Origin: Ficedula albicollis
Taxonomy: Eukaryota; Chordata; Aves; Passeriformes; Muscicapidae
Assembly (NCBI RefSeq): GCF_000247815.1
Contig: NC_021700.1
Span: 19,618,885 to 19,682,884, forward strand
DNA: 64,000 nt
Direction of reading: 5' to 3'
The notes beneath the pieces were generated by a model. That model made no database searches. It had not been told where the DNA came from and saw nothing but the letters and a program-made list of their open reading frames with translations. Positions within the stretch are counted from its first letter, which is position 1; each line of letters starts with the position of its first letter. Below are positions 1-12,496 of this stretch, one piece after another. The position numbers were made by a program, and so were the translations under genes.

Positions 1-485
<485 letters not shown>

Positions 486-575
486 GGCAGATTATACCAG
501 AAAGAAGGTTTGTAGAAGCAGTAAATCGTGAAGCATATCAGTATCAAATTGGTGACTTTCCAGCAGAATGGGAAG
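486..575 (+). CDS. NDUFAF2: NDUFAF2 coding exon 2
   Basis: This 90-bp internal exon of NADH:ubiquinone oxidoreductase complex assembly factor 2 is flanked by TATAG upstream and GTAAAT downstream. Two bases finish a glycine codon begun in exon 1. Then 29 codons read from QIIPERRFVEAVNREAY to FPAEWE, and one base (G) is left over for exon 3. The AEWE/AWIR junction across exons 2 and 3 is typical of the NDUFA12/NDUFAF2 family. NDUFAF2 is known as a mitochondrial-matrix chaperone, paralogous to subunit NDUFA12, which binds a late complex I intermediate and is later exchanged for NDUFA12. Identification rests on the three exons together and on the neighbouring SMIM15. Upstream is the poly-G block; downstream is a 9.5-kb intron. 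The split-codon phase agrees with exon 3, so this copy looks functional. Confidence 0.93.
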
Positions 576-3500
576 GTAAATATTTTGGTTTTATTTCAAG
601 ATAATTTTATATTAGATGTAAGCTCTGTATTTTTAATGGAAAGCCTGACTGTGTGAACAAGTCATTTGTTATCTTTCATTTTAAGGAAGACAGAGTTTTA
701 TTTAAATGCATAACAATTATGAATTCTTAAGGTAACTTCTTTAAAAATAGGATAAATTTTGTTTGAGAAGTCATTACTTAATAAAAGTAAAGCCTATGTG
801 GAGATGACTTACTCCTATTAAATGTGAAAATATTTGTGCCTGTGGAGGCTCTGGTTGAATAATACATGCATTAAATAATACAAAACTTCCTTATTATTCC
901 TTGTCAGGAGCATTAATATGTAGGTCTAATAGTTGACCTACATATTGGAGGCAAAGTGATGGGGCTGCTTTTTTGTATGGTGTATTTGATTTCCTATATT
1001 CTCACTTGTGCAATCTAGTAGGGAGTTGGAGAACCTGCTAATAATTAACCATTTTGTCCAACTGCTACTGAATTAAATTCCTGTCTGAAAATTTGGGATA
1101 TAATAAAATTTCAGAGAAGCTTTTGCATTTTCTTAGAATTAGCTGATCAGCTCTTGGAGAAAGAGAGAAAAACAGAAGCAGTATATGTTGGTCTTTGAGG
1201 TTGTAGGTGCTTGAGCCAAGTGTGGGGTTAAGTGTCTTGAAATCCAGGACTTTGCAGCATAAGCCAGGAATCCCTGGAATCACCTATCTCTCAACATGCT
1301 TTTTGGATAGAAAAATACCAAGGCGTCTCCCAGAAGTTGGTAGGTTTAAAACCAACAGATTTTAAGCAGTCTGTATTTAAGCTCTGGTATTCCTTGTCGT
1401 TGACTATTCTGCTTGCTGGAAGTTCACATGAGTTCCATAAGACATTAAAAGTATTGGTGGAAGAAAGATTGTTCTTATACACAGATATTACTGTAGTTTA
1501 ATTTGTCAATGAGCTGCAAATTAATAAAGTCTACAACATGTTTTGAGGAAATGTCTTGGTATACCTGCTTTACCTCATTCTTTTTTCTTTATGTTTGACG
1601 CTCTTCTCTGAGGGAGATGATACTGAGGGAAGAGAACCTCAGGCCCATTATATCCCTTAATGGAATAAGTAGAGAAATAGAAAACATTCTTGTCTTGTAC
1701 TATCTATCATTACACTAATTCCTAGGATTTTTTCTGTGATAACTGAGGCTAGCACTAAGAGCTGAAAGCTTCTGAAAGGTGTTTCAACACTACTGGCAGT
1801 GTTTGCCAACTATGGCATAACTACAGTATCAACAGGTTTTGTCATCTACTGCTGCAGTACCCGCAGTGGGTTGACAAGTCTTGCTCTAGTTGTTCCTGGT
1901 TCTTTGTCAGTCCAAGAGAGCCATCTTCTGAAGGAGAGCAGCAACCTCTTGGGCTTGTCCTAACTAAATGATCTGGTGCTTGAATGGATGAATGCTATTT
2001 ATCCAGCTTTCTGAAGGTGTTTTAGCTCATCCAAAAGTTTTCTAGCCATCAGTGCTCATCTTAGTTCTCTGTGACTGTCGTGCAAAGACTGCACCACAGA
2101 CACCAAGAAACATATACGAAGCTTCAGGTAACTCTGCTCTCCTGTGAATGAATTTTCATCCAGGACAGTTCAGTACTCTCTGTCTGCACTTGGCTGGAGT
2201 TAACAGGAACACAACACAGACAGTAAGATTGTCTCAAATGGCTGTGGGCTAGTCATCCTTTCACAAATGGTCTTACAGTGAAGTGTTCAACCAAAATGCT
2301 ATACAAACCCATTGCTTCATGCTATTGGCATCTGTGTAGTACTAAAAAGCCTTTGCTATATCTCTCTTCAGAAATTTAGCACAAATCCATGTGATTTGAC
2401 AGTGTGGTGCCTGGAAGATTTTTTGGGAGGTTGTGTGTGACAAGACCTTGAGGTCAAATATCACATACCCTCATGGGCATATGGATTTACCTAAAGAGCT
2501 GCAGCTGCCAGACCTGAAACACACTTTTCAAATCAAGACATCCTGTTCTGGTTTGTTTTAGAGAAGAAGCAATTAACTGGCCAGTCCTGTTTTTATGAGC
2601 TATGTTTACAGTTTTATTGTTTAACTTCCTCATCTTTGCAACTGTGAGGTTTTCTCTTTGTGATATTGTCAGCAAATACAAAGAATTCACAGAGGAAAGG
2701 AAAATTTGCATATTGAGTAATAGTCTTTTCCTCTTAAGTATTTGTTCTGATTCTGGCCAAGGATAGAGTTGACTTTTTTGCAATCACCAGGAGATGGTGT
2801 GGCTGATGGGGTGTGGCTAGAATCCAGATGTTATACCACACCACCTCAGGCTTCTGAGAAAAAAGGTGTGGCTTCTGATTGAGAAAAAACATGGCTGTTG
2901 CCATCTCACATCAACCTTAGTGAGCATTTTGCATGTAAATTACTTTTGTATGCTTTTATTATTAGTATCAATATATGTTTGTTTTCTTATCTTATTGCTG
3001 TTTCCAGTAAATTGTTATCTCACCCCGTGATCTCTGCCTTTTTTGCCTGCCATCCTCCTCCCAGGCCATCTTCAAGTGGGGAAGGGTGGAAGAGGAGGGG
3101 GAGAGGGAGCAAGCAGGCAGCAGTGTGATTTGGGGAGCTTTCGTGGGAAAACTAAATTGGGGAGTACCATTCCTCAACAACAACAGTACTGAATTTCTCC
3201 AGAAAGAAGAGATACATGCGTGCTTTTTTTCCCTGGTGCATTTATTAAACAGAATGAGTGTGTAGTGTATGCTTCTGAGAGATAAAGATGGGAATTCTGG
3301 AAAAAAGTCTAACCTGTACTTTTTTGTCCAATGCTAGTCTAACCTTTGAAAACAGTTTTGTGGATGTAGAATTTTAAAAAGCCAAAACTGGTACTTCTGC
3401 TATGGGTATGGAAGCTGTTCAAAGAACTATTATGTCTTTGCTACATATTGTGAGGTATGAAGGATGTAGGATGCTCTGAATTTCAATTCACCATTGCTTC

Positions 3501-4800
3501 TTTTTTGTCTCCTGTAAAAAAATATTTCTGAATTAGTTAAAAATAAGAAGGAATGAAAAGTGTAGATAGTTCAAATATTTTTATAGAAGCCAGTTATCTG
3601 AGTGAGAACAGTATAATTCGAGATTTTTAGACACTCTTTGCTGAAATGCTCATTACATTTCTGTCCCAGTTTTTTTCACTTTAAGATTGGTCTAGAAGTT
3701 TCCCAGGCCTACAGGACCTGTGTTGAACTTCCACTGTGTGTCTTCTGTCCAGATGCTTGAAAATTTCCCAGTACATTCCTTCTGTGGGTGTTCATGTTAT
3801 AAGTCGTGCTATTATGGATGCTGATCATTCCAGCAAATAGCCTGAGACTTTGCAGAAGGAGTTTGAAAATATTTACTGTTTCCTCTGAACAGTAAAAAAT
3901 GAATGTAAGGTTGGAAACTTATTTAATATTTCTTAATTTGTTTTCTCTTTGCTCTTAGGCACACACTTACACCTCCAGGCCCTCCTTTTCAAGCCCTGTG
4001 TATGTATGTTGACATCCATGTCCTCTGCTTAAGCTTTGGCTAGCTCTCCTTCCTATCTCAGGCTTTTCATTTTTAGGACTGTCCTAAAGAGTCTGTTGCC
4101 TCATGTCCTTATTTTCTTGGGACCTGTAGAGAGCTGCTTTTATCTGTATTGTCTTTGTTCTGCCAGGACTCAGTTTTTTTTTAATTCTGGACAATTCTTA
4201 GTGGCCACATCATTTAAAAGCAGTCATCCCAGCACCCTTTCCCTTTCTTTGTTACCCTGCACAACCATACGACCGACTGTATGACTAGAAAAAGAAACCT
4301 CTTGTGACCAAAATTAATAAAAGTAGCATCCCTGGAAATACTTACAGGCATCACTTGTGTGAGGAGAACTTTCACAAAACCAGGGACAAAAAATAGTAGA
4401 AGGAGTGGCAACAGAGAAGCTGGAAGAGGGACCAAGTTAAATCTGATTCTGTACCTCAGACATTCCACTTGGATAGCTGGTAACCTAAGGAACTGGTTCT
4501 GGTGCTGTATTTATCAAGTTTTAAGCATATAATAAGGTAAAGGAGACCAAGTAAAAAGTTCTAAAGCATCATCCAGATCACAGATGCAATCTGTGCAAGC
4601 TGTTTCTTTGACTCTGTGTAGTGGTCCTGGGAGCTTACTGAATACAAGGCCAAGGGTTTACTCCTGAAGGACTTGTCTGGAAATTTTATCCTGAAGATGT
4701 TAGTTTTAAGTCCTCTGCAGGGTTGAATTGTCTATATTCTCAGAGGAGTGAATTTTATGAAAATTCATTATGAAATGTCCATTCAGGCTTTTGTAAAACT

Positions 4801-5032
4801 AAAATAGAATCGCTTTTGTTATCCTTAGTGTTAGTTCTTTGTACACATAAAATTGAATTAATTTTAATATTAAAAATCTAAAAGTATATTTTCTCTTGTA
4901 CTGTAGTTTTAAATTTAAAATAGAATCACTTTTGTTATCCTTAGTGTTAGTTCTTTGTACACATAAAATTGAATTAATTTTAATATTAAAAATCTAAAAG
5001 TATATTTTCTCTTGTACTGTAGTTTTAAATTT
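4801..5032. repeat. Tandem duplication, unit 116 bp
   Basis: 4801-4916 is repeated at 4917-5032. By eye the copies differ at one base (CGC versus CAC near the start). It lies in NDUFAF2 intron 2 and is AT-rich and non-coding. Confidence 0.9.
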
Positions 5033-5390
5033 AGAATACAATCCATATGTATAATACAAATGTTGCCTAGTTTTGTTTCAGTGAAGTCTCTTGTATTTCA
5101 CTTCAAAGTCTGAGTTCCTACTTTTCCTTAGGCAGTAGGGATGCACACAACAGATAACATTTCTGTATTTTAGTTCTGAATGTTCACCTACTGAAGAATG
5201 TGTAATTTACCTCCTCAAGACATGTCAATAGTGCTCATGAGGGAAGATCTGTAATTTTACATACCACGGAGATTCAGGAGATGGCAGCTTCATGGAGCAT
5301 TTTATTGCCATCTACTCCTAATCTCTCTTTTCTTTTTCTTGGTAACATTTAGTGATTAATATGATTCTTAATTTGCATGGGAATTCTTTC

Positions 5391-5534
5391 ATTCTATTAC
5401 CTGCCAGTAGGAGTCTTAAAGTTCAATGGAAATTTCATGCATACTAGTAAGAATGCAAATGAATTCTATTACCTGCCAGTAGGAGTCTTAAAATTCAATG
5501 AAAATTTCATGCATACTAGTAAGAATGCAAATGA
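5391..5534. repeat. Tandem duplication, unit 72 bp
   Basis: 5391-5462 is repeated at 5463-5534 with a few G/A differences. It lies in NDUFAF2 intron 2 and shows no coding content. Confidence 0.9.
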
Positions 5535-8500
5535 GTGCTGATGAAAGAATACAAATGTCTCAAGATGGGAAACGTCCAGCTTACTTGCAAAATTCCTTTT
5601 AGATAAAGGTGGAATTAGAATGAGTGCATCCAGATAAAATTGCAGCAGTTTTAAATGGCTGCAATAATTCATTTTGTCAAGGCTCTGAGAGCCAGATGTT
5701 TTGGTTGCACTTAGTACATACATGTTACCTTCTCTGCCAGGTTTAATACATCTTGGCTGACAGTGGGGAAGGCATTTTGTTTTGTTAGCTTGGGGAATGG
5801 GAATGTCATGTAACAATTCTTCCCAGCTGCAACAGTTAACTTCTAATTAAGTATATGCATGTTTGCATATGTTTTTCAAATAAAATGTAAAAAAGCACCT
5901 ACCTACCTTGTTTCCATCAACAAGTATTTGACTATGGTATAAAGCTGTTCAGTAATTTAAAAGTGCATTCACCAAAGGTGTAATGCAAATCATAAAGAAA
6001 GGTGCAAGAGCTTTTTCTTTACTCAACTGTATACACAGATATATTTCTCAAAGAGAATGCAAATTATATATACTTCAGCATATTATTTACTTGAATTTTG
6101 TTAAACCTAGCGGTAACTCAGTAGGAAACTGGTTATATTTCTGTACACTTTCATTCTCCCTTTGCTACCATGAATTTCCCTTATACCTGAGTTATGAAGT
6201 GTTGGTGCTTTTTTCGAACCATGTGTTGGGTGCTCAAAATTTTATTGATAACTTAAAAATCAAAGATGTGAAAGGATTTTAAAAATCCTCCTGTCTCAAA
6301 GAGACAACATAAAAACTGGTGAGAATGAAATATATTAGAGTCCTCCCATTCTTATCCCAAAAGATTAAGGAGTAGTCAGGTGAATTATTAGTAAAATGTA
6401 TTTTTTTTAAGACTGATCTAAAAACTATTAGATGCTAAACTGCAGTGTGCTAAAATGTACTGAAATCAGATTGTGTTTTCTTTGCTTTTAAACTTGTATT
6501 GCATCTTGAGCTTTATGAAGAATATTTGAGAAGTGAGTTTGCATAGAGCAATATGATGATGTTAAATATAATTTCACCTTGTGGATATAAAAAGATTTGA
6601 GTAAATTCTTATTCTATATTCCTCCCTCAGCTACATGGCAGTGAAGAAATCTTCATTAAATAATGATTCTCTTATGCAGTTCATGAGAGATATTAAAATT
6701 AATTTACTTGTAGTTATTCAGAAAATAGTATCAATATTCGTGCCGACAAGTTTTATGTATCATTATGCTGAAAAATATTTGTACTCCTGACATTTATTAG
6801 AAAAACTGAAGGTTAATAGCTCCAGTACAACCATGTATTCAAGGTAGATAATTAAATTATAAAATCACTAGAAGTAGAAAATCACTAGTACTAGAAGTGT
6901 TCCGTTCATCTGAAAATCATTAGTCAAATTACTGCTAAAAGTGCCAGACACTCTTGAAAGAAAATCTAATGTTTATATTTAAGCAGTACTTTCTAACTGC
7001 AGCTTAAATTTTGGGGTATTTAAAATTCTTTCTTTAGGGATCAGTTATAATAATTTGAAATTAAAATGCAGCTGGTCTTTTAAGAGAATACTGGGAATTT
7101 CAAAAAAAGTAAATAAATTTTTACATGCTGAGAGCTGTGGAATTGAAAACTATCCTATCCCATAGGTCAGAAGCAAAACATGCAAGGTAGAAGATGATAT
7201 TTTGTTGAAAGTAATCTGTTAAATTTTGATGGTTTAAAGCTTTACTTTTTATGAGACATTTTGAACTAGTATTTTTCCTTTTTTTTTCCCTCCAGCTGTA
7301 TCTTTTATTGATCAGTGTCTAGTATACAGACTTTGCTATATCTGAAAACTCTACTACTTTTTGCTTTTTTTTTGAATGATGTTGCTAAGTATTTCAGTAT
7401 TCTGAAACTGTTGCTAAGTACAGACAAAGGTAACTTCTGTCAGAAGGAGGCTTATGTGACAAGATCTTCCTTCAATAGCCTGTTTTTTTTTTTACAGAGT
7501 GTATGCAAGGCTACCAGCTGAGAAGTGACAGTCTCAGTTTAGTGTCTCATCTTGCCAGATTTTGCAGTTTGAAATCCTTGCAAAATTTAAATGTTTGTAA
7601 ATGCTACATGTACGTGCAAAAAATTCTCTAGTTCTATAGATTTAATAGAAAATCTCTTAGTTGTATTTTGAATTACCTTAATGAGCTGTTTTTCTTTCCA
7701 CTGACATAAAACTTGCAGAAAGGGTGATGTTGACTGTTCATAGCTCTGTCACTTCTCCACAATGACAAGTTTGGATCTATTTTTTGTTAGGACCACTGAG
7801 AAGAGATGACAGGGACTGCTTTTAAGAAAACTAGTTTGAGAAAGACATTTAAAAGTACGTATCTTCAGAAAGTGGCATCTGATATACAAGAACCAAAAGT
7901 ATTACCTTGCTTCATATCTTTACAGGTATTTTACTATTAAAATTTACTATTAACCAAGGCTGTTTACCTTGCCATCCTATTTGTTCATATGTTAATTGGA
8001 AGGTATTCTCCCTAAAACCAGTTGCATACTGCTGCTGAAGCCATGGTGTTTAGTGTTTCACCTTAGGTGTAATTGCATTTTCAGAAGTGAGATGATGTTA
8101 TGGCTCTCTGCAGGTTTTAGTGTCTTAGGCTTGTCTAAATCATTCCCTGGTTCCCCTCAAAATATAGCACAGATGATATTAGAAAATTAAGATATGGAAT
8201 AGTTACTTCTTAAAGCATTATGAAACTTTATAGATGGCAACAAGTGAGGCCAGAAATTTGAGTGGATTATAGCAAAATGTTATTTTTGCTCTAATTTTCA
8301 AGTATGGTAACAAAAATCTTAATTATCAAAACAAACACATGAAATAACATTTTGCTGCATCTCAGCACTTGGAAGTGGCTTTCCTTATGTTTGTCATTCT
8401 GTTCATTACTGGCTACTTGCATTCTGCTACTAAGTAATTTGAAAAATTTGGGCAGAAAAGACAAATGTCTTTGAATTATCCAACCAAGAACCTACCAATT

Positions 8501-8780
8501 GTGTGGATTAAAAAGGTGTGGAAAAAATGGTAGAGTAGTGGTATTTGTAAAAAGTGGTGTCAGGTTGTTCCTCTAACTAATGTCTGTAATAGTTGGAGCT
8601 CTCTCCCTTAGTTCGTTGTCTGCACAAAGGAAGACTTGTCAGCATCTGCAATGAGGTATCTGGATTGTTGCCTCCTGACATCCCAGCTAACACAGCAATG
8701 TTAGTGATGGGAGTGGGCAAATGTCTGTGGACTTGTTCAGAAAATCTGACCCACAGGACAACTGTCATTGCCACTGCTTT

Positions 8781-9870
8781 TGTTCTTCCATCCCTCTGCT
8801 GTCTTTTCCAGCACGAATTAACTGGCATGGAGGATCCTTCCCCCAGTCACAGTACCCGCCCCTCCTGGGAGAGGGTAATCCCACAGAGCCACATGATATG
8901 CTTCAGTCCAGGTTCTGCAGTCAGGTCTGTACAGGGGCTGTACCTTTCATGCCTGTGAAGGAATTCTGGTAGTAACATAAAAAGGTTACTACATTACCTG
9001 GTGGTTACATAAAAAGGTTTCCAGCTTTAAGAATACCTGAAGCATGTATAGGAATCCTGTTTTTCCAGAGTGGTCTAAGGCTGTTCTTACTTTCCATCAG
9101 TCTGCTTGCCATTTTCTTAGGGTGTACTCAACTCTGTATTGCAAGCTCAACAATAACCCTGTGCCAAAAGCCGTGCTTTTTAAGCCCTGTTTTGATGACT
9201 GAGGTGATGTATAAACTGTGCCCAAGGTCTCTACACAGAGGTGACACCATCCATTCCTCCATCCCTCTGCTGTCTTTTCCGGCACGAATTAACTGGCATG
9301 GAGGATCCTTCCTGTTCTTCCATCCCTCTGCTGTCTTTTCCAGCACGAATTAACTGGCATGGAGGATCCTTCCCCCAGTCACAGTACCCGCCCCTCCTGG
9401 GAGAGGGTAATCCCACAGAGCCACATGATATGCTTCAGTCCAGGTTCTGCAGTCAGGTCTGTACAGGGGCTGTACCTTTAGAGGGTAATCCCACAGAGCC
9501 ACATGTTGTGCTTCAGTCCAGGCTCTGCAGTCCTGCAGTCAGGTCTGTACAGGGGCTGTACCTTTCATGCCTGTGAAGGAATTCTGGTAGTAACATAAAA
9601 AGGTTACTACATTACCTGGTGGTTACATAAAAAGGTTTCCAGCTTTAAGAATACCTGAAGCATGTATAGGAATCCTGTTTTTCCAGAGTGGTCTAAGGCT
9701 GTTCTTACTTTCCATCAGTCTGCTTGCCATTTTCTTAGGGTGTACTCAACTCTGTATTGCAAGCTCAACAATAACCCTGTGCCAAAAGCCGTGCTTTTTA
9801 AGCCCTGTTTTGATGACTGAGGTGATGTGTAAACTGTGCCCAAGGTCTCTACACAGAGGTGACACCATCC
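8781..9870. repeat. Complex tandem duplication, about 0.5 kb unit
   Basis: The block 8781-9252 recurs at 9313-9870. Between them (about 9251-9312) is a third partial copy of the first 60 bp or so. The second full copy also carries an extra internal duplication of about 86 bp around 9480-9560, so the offset shifts from 532 to 618. The copies are nearly identical. The repeated frames encode nothing recognisable. It lies in NDUFAF2 intron 2. Confidence 0.88.
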
Positions 9871-10079
9871 CCCACACCTCCCTTCTCTGATGATGGAGTA
9901 TTGAAACAGGAAATAACATCTTATGCCTACATTTTGGGAAATGACAAGTTTGCCAGGTTGTGGTGAATTCTGTTGTAATTTTTTCATAAACATTTTCTTT
10001 CTATTATAAATTCATAATCATTTTGGGTTTTACAACTGTTTATAATCTTAGAAATAATCAAATTGATTTTTTTTTTCAG

Positions 10080-10120
10080 CATGGATAAGAAAAAAGAGAG
10101 AAGATCCACCCACCATTGAG
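10080..10120 (+). CDS. NDUFAF2: NDUFAF2 coding exon 3
   Basis: This 41-bp microexon lies between TTTTTTTTCAG and GTGAGA. With the G carried over from exon 2 it encodes 14 residues, AWIRKKREDPPTIE, and ends exactly on a codon boundary. The motif matches the AWIR...PPT segment of the NDUFA12/NDUFAF2 fold. Intron 2 interrupts a codon after its first base and intron 3 falls between codons, which agrees with exons 2 and 4. The exon is too short to be found as an open frame and was located by its motif and splice sites. Function is as for exon 2: assembly of the mitochondrial complex I matrix arm. Confidence 0.93.
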
Positions 10121-12222
10121 GTGAGATGAAATGTCTTTAAATTTTCAATTGTTGTAATGAAACTACTGTAATTAATTTATAGTAGACTCATTTGTGCAAT
10201 AATCTGTCACTTGTGGGGGAGAATTTAGTACATTCCTTGCCTAATTGATGAAAATACACACTGACTAGACATCTAGTAGTAAATGTGGGTTTGTTTTTCT
10301 ATTTTTTAATTTTTTTTCCCTTCCCTCCCCAATCTAGTTACTTATGTAGAGCCATGGAACTGATACAACCATTGTTCCATCTAACATTGGATTTATTTTA
10401 ATTATTTCTGGCTTATACCAACTGTATGCAAACAACTTTTATTGTTGAAATTACTACTTGATGTGATAGTTGAAGATGGGAGGTGTTGTGTCTTTTGTTC
10501 TATCATTTCTGTGAGCCAGGCTGCTGTGATAGTTGCTGTAAGGTAGACCTGCTCTGAGGCAGGCAGTTTTGGGTCTGGAATTGATGCAATAAAACTCCTT
10601 TTGGTGCTAGAGCTGTTGGTCCATTTTTGAAATAGGGAGAAAGAAGTCTCCACAGGTGAGAGAACTGTGGAACAATAGTGTTCTAAATATTTTATCTTCC
10701 AGAAAAAGCAGTTCATGGGGAGTGAAAGATTGCTGTGACTAATGGTGCATTCAGTGTTACAGGATTTCTTATATTTTTAGTTTTGTGAGGTAATAGATCT
10801 GAGAAATAATTTAACAGCTAGATACTTTACCTGCAGGGCTGTGCATTGACCGTATCACAGAGCAGAAATTATAAACTAGGAATTTGAAGTTATCTTTTCA
10901 AGTGATCTCTAAATAGTATTTTTCCTGTGTAAGAAAAAGTAGTTCAAATATATATGTATACATTAAAAACTCTTGCCAATATTTTGAAGAGTCCTCCAGT
11001 CATATGTTTAATATGTGATAGCAAAGCCTAATATTTTTTCTCTATTTTATAGAGAATAGTGTGGGACGCTATATATGATCAACTTTTCTCCTAATTTGAA
11101 ACTGGCACAAACCCTTACATCACAATATCATTGTAAATATAATTATAGTAGTGAAGCACGTGTAGCATACTGTTTGGTCCCTGTTTGTAGGGCTGATTTG
11201 TGTTAGGGTTTTAGCTACATAAACTTTACTGGCTGCTATTCCATATTATATTCCCCTTTTGACAGTAAAGATGGTATGGTTTCATAGCTGTTTGACATCT
11301 GTGAAACAAGGGAATATTTGTGCCATATTCCATGTTGAAACCTTGTATAACAAATCTCCTTGTTCTTTTGTGTATTTCTCATGAGACCAGACTATTTTTG
11401 AAAAAGGATGTAAAGCCCACAAATTTTGCATTTTTGATTTAATGACATTTATTTAATGACATGCTGTCAACATCTTATTGTAACAAATCTAAAGTTCCTA
11501 AAGCTTAAGTTTCTGGAGCTGTGCCAATGTTCTTGCCTTTGCAGTCTGTAAAAATACTTTTTTGGATGGTTTTCCTCTCTTTTCCTCTCCTTCCTCTCTG
11601 GCCTTTGCTCATAATTTTTCTTTTTTCTTACATCAAATGACATATGTTAAACTTTATTACAATTTCTGTTCCACTTCTGTTAGCCTACCACCCCCTACTT
11701 TAAAGCTTATATATAGAGGTTTTTTAATATTTATCAAAATATCAATATTATGGGGTTTTTAAGATATTTGTCTATCTTATCTTTTATTAGCCCTTGGCTA
11801 TTGATGATACACGTTGCCCAACTGCTCAGATTACTAGGTTTCATGTTGAGGTCTATGATGAATTTTTAATTGAAAATATTGCAGAGATACAGCTTCACAA
11901 AGTGGTTGGATCTTACCAGTCACACTGATAACCAAATGTTGGGAACCAAAGGTTTGGTAAATACTGTAGGCTACTAAATGTCGTTCATAATCATCAGGAC
12001 ATGTCAGTCATTTAAGTGAGAACAAATGTGAGTTGTTCCTCCCTGACAGTGGTCAGAGTAGTTGGGTCATGACATCAAGTTAAGTCTATTGGTGATTTTC
12101 TTGAGACTTGATTATGTTTTGTGTTCAGGCCATTATTTCTCCCACAAACACCTAACTGATTTTTTTGTTTATTTGTTTGCTTGTTTCCATTATAAAGCTT
12201 TCACTTTTGCTCAGGAGCAGTT

Positions 12223-12318
12223 GCTTTACCTCTTTCTTTCTTTAGTTTCCCCCCTTTTTTTTTTTTTTTTGCTTTACCTCTTTCTTTCTTTAGTTTCCCC
12301 CCCCTTTTTTTTTTTAAT
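12223..12318. repeat. Tandem duplication, unit 48 bp
   Basis: A pyrimidine-rich unit beginning GCTTTACCTC recurs after 48 bp, and both copies end in C and T homopolymers. It lies in NDUFAF2 intron 3. Confidence 0.85.
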
Positions 12319-12343
12319 GGAAGAATACTCCAAGTGAGCTTAT

Positions 12344-12496
12344 GCAGTGTTAAATGTACCACATCCCTAGTGGTTTCTTTCCTCCTGTGCACCCATCCCT
12401 TTTTCCCCATTTTTGAAGTGCAGTGTTAAATGTGCCACATCCCTAGTGGTTTCTTTCCTCCTTGTGCACCCATCCCTTTTTCCCCATTTTTGAAGG
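12344..12496. repeat. Tandem duplication, unit 76-77 bp
   Basis: 12344-12419 is repeated at 12420-12496 with one substitution and one inserted T. It starts 25 bp after the previous duplication, so two independent duplications lie back to back. Confidence 0.9.

Larger units (their letters stand above)
576..10079 (+). other. NDUFAF2: NDUFAF2 intron 2
   Basis: This 9.5-kb intron opens with GTAAAT and closes with a T-rich tract and CAG. It is mostly AT-rich unique-looking sequence with no convincing internal exon; the short open frames look random. It holds three tandem duplications (4801-5032, 5391-5534 and 8781-9870, listed separately) and a small cluster of GTGTGGCT motifs near 2790-2870. I recognised no LINE or LTR here. 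Confidence 0.8.

Noticed and set aside
8593..9576. Open frames of 83-121 codons in the duplicated block
   Set aside because: No recognisable protein, they lie within an intron, and they recur only because the DNA is duplicated.
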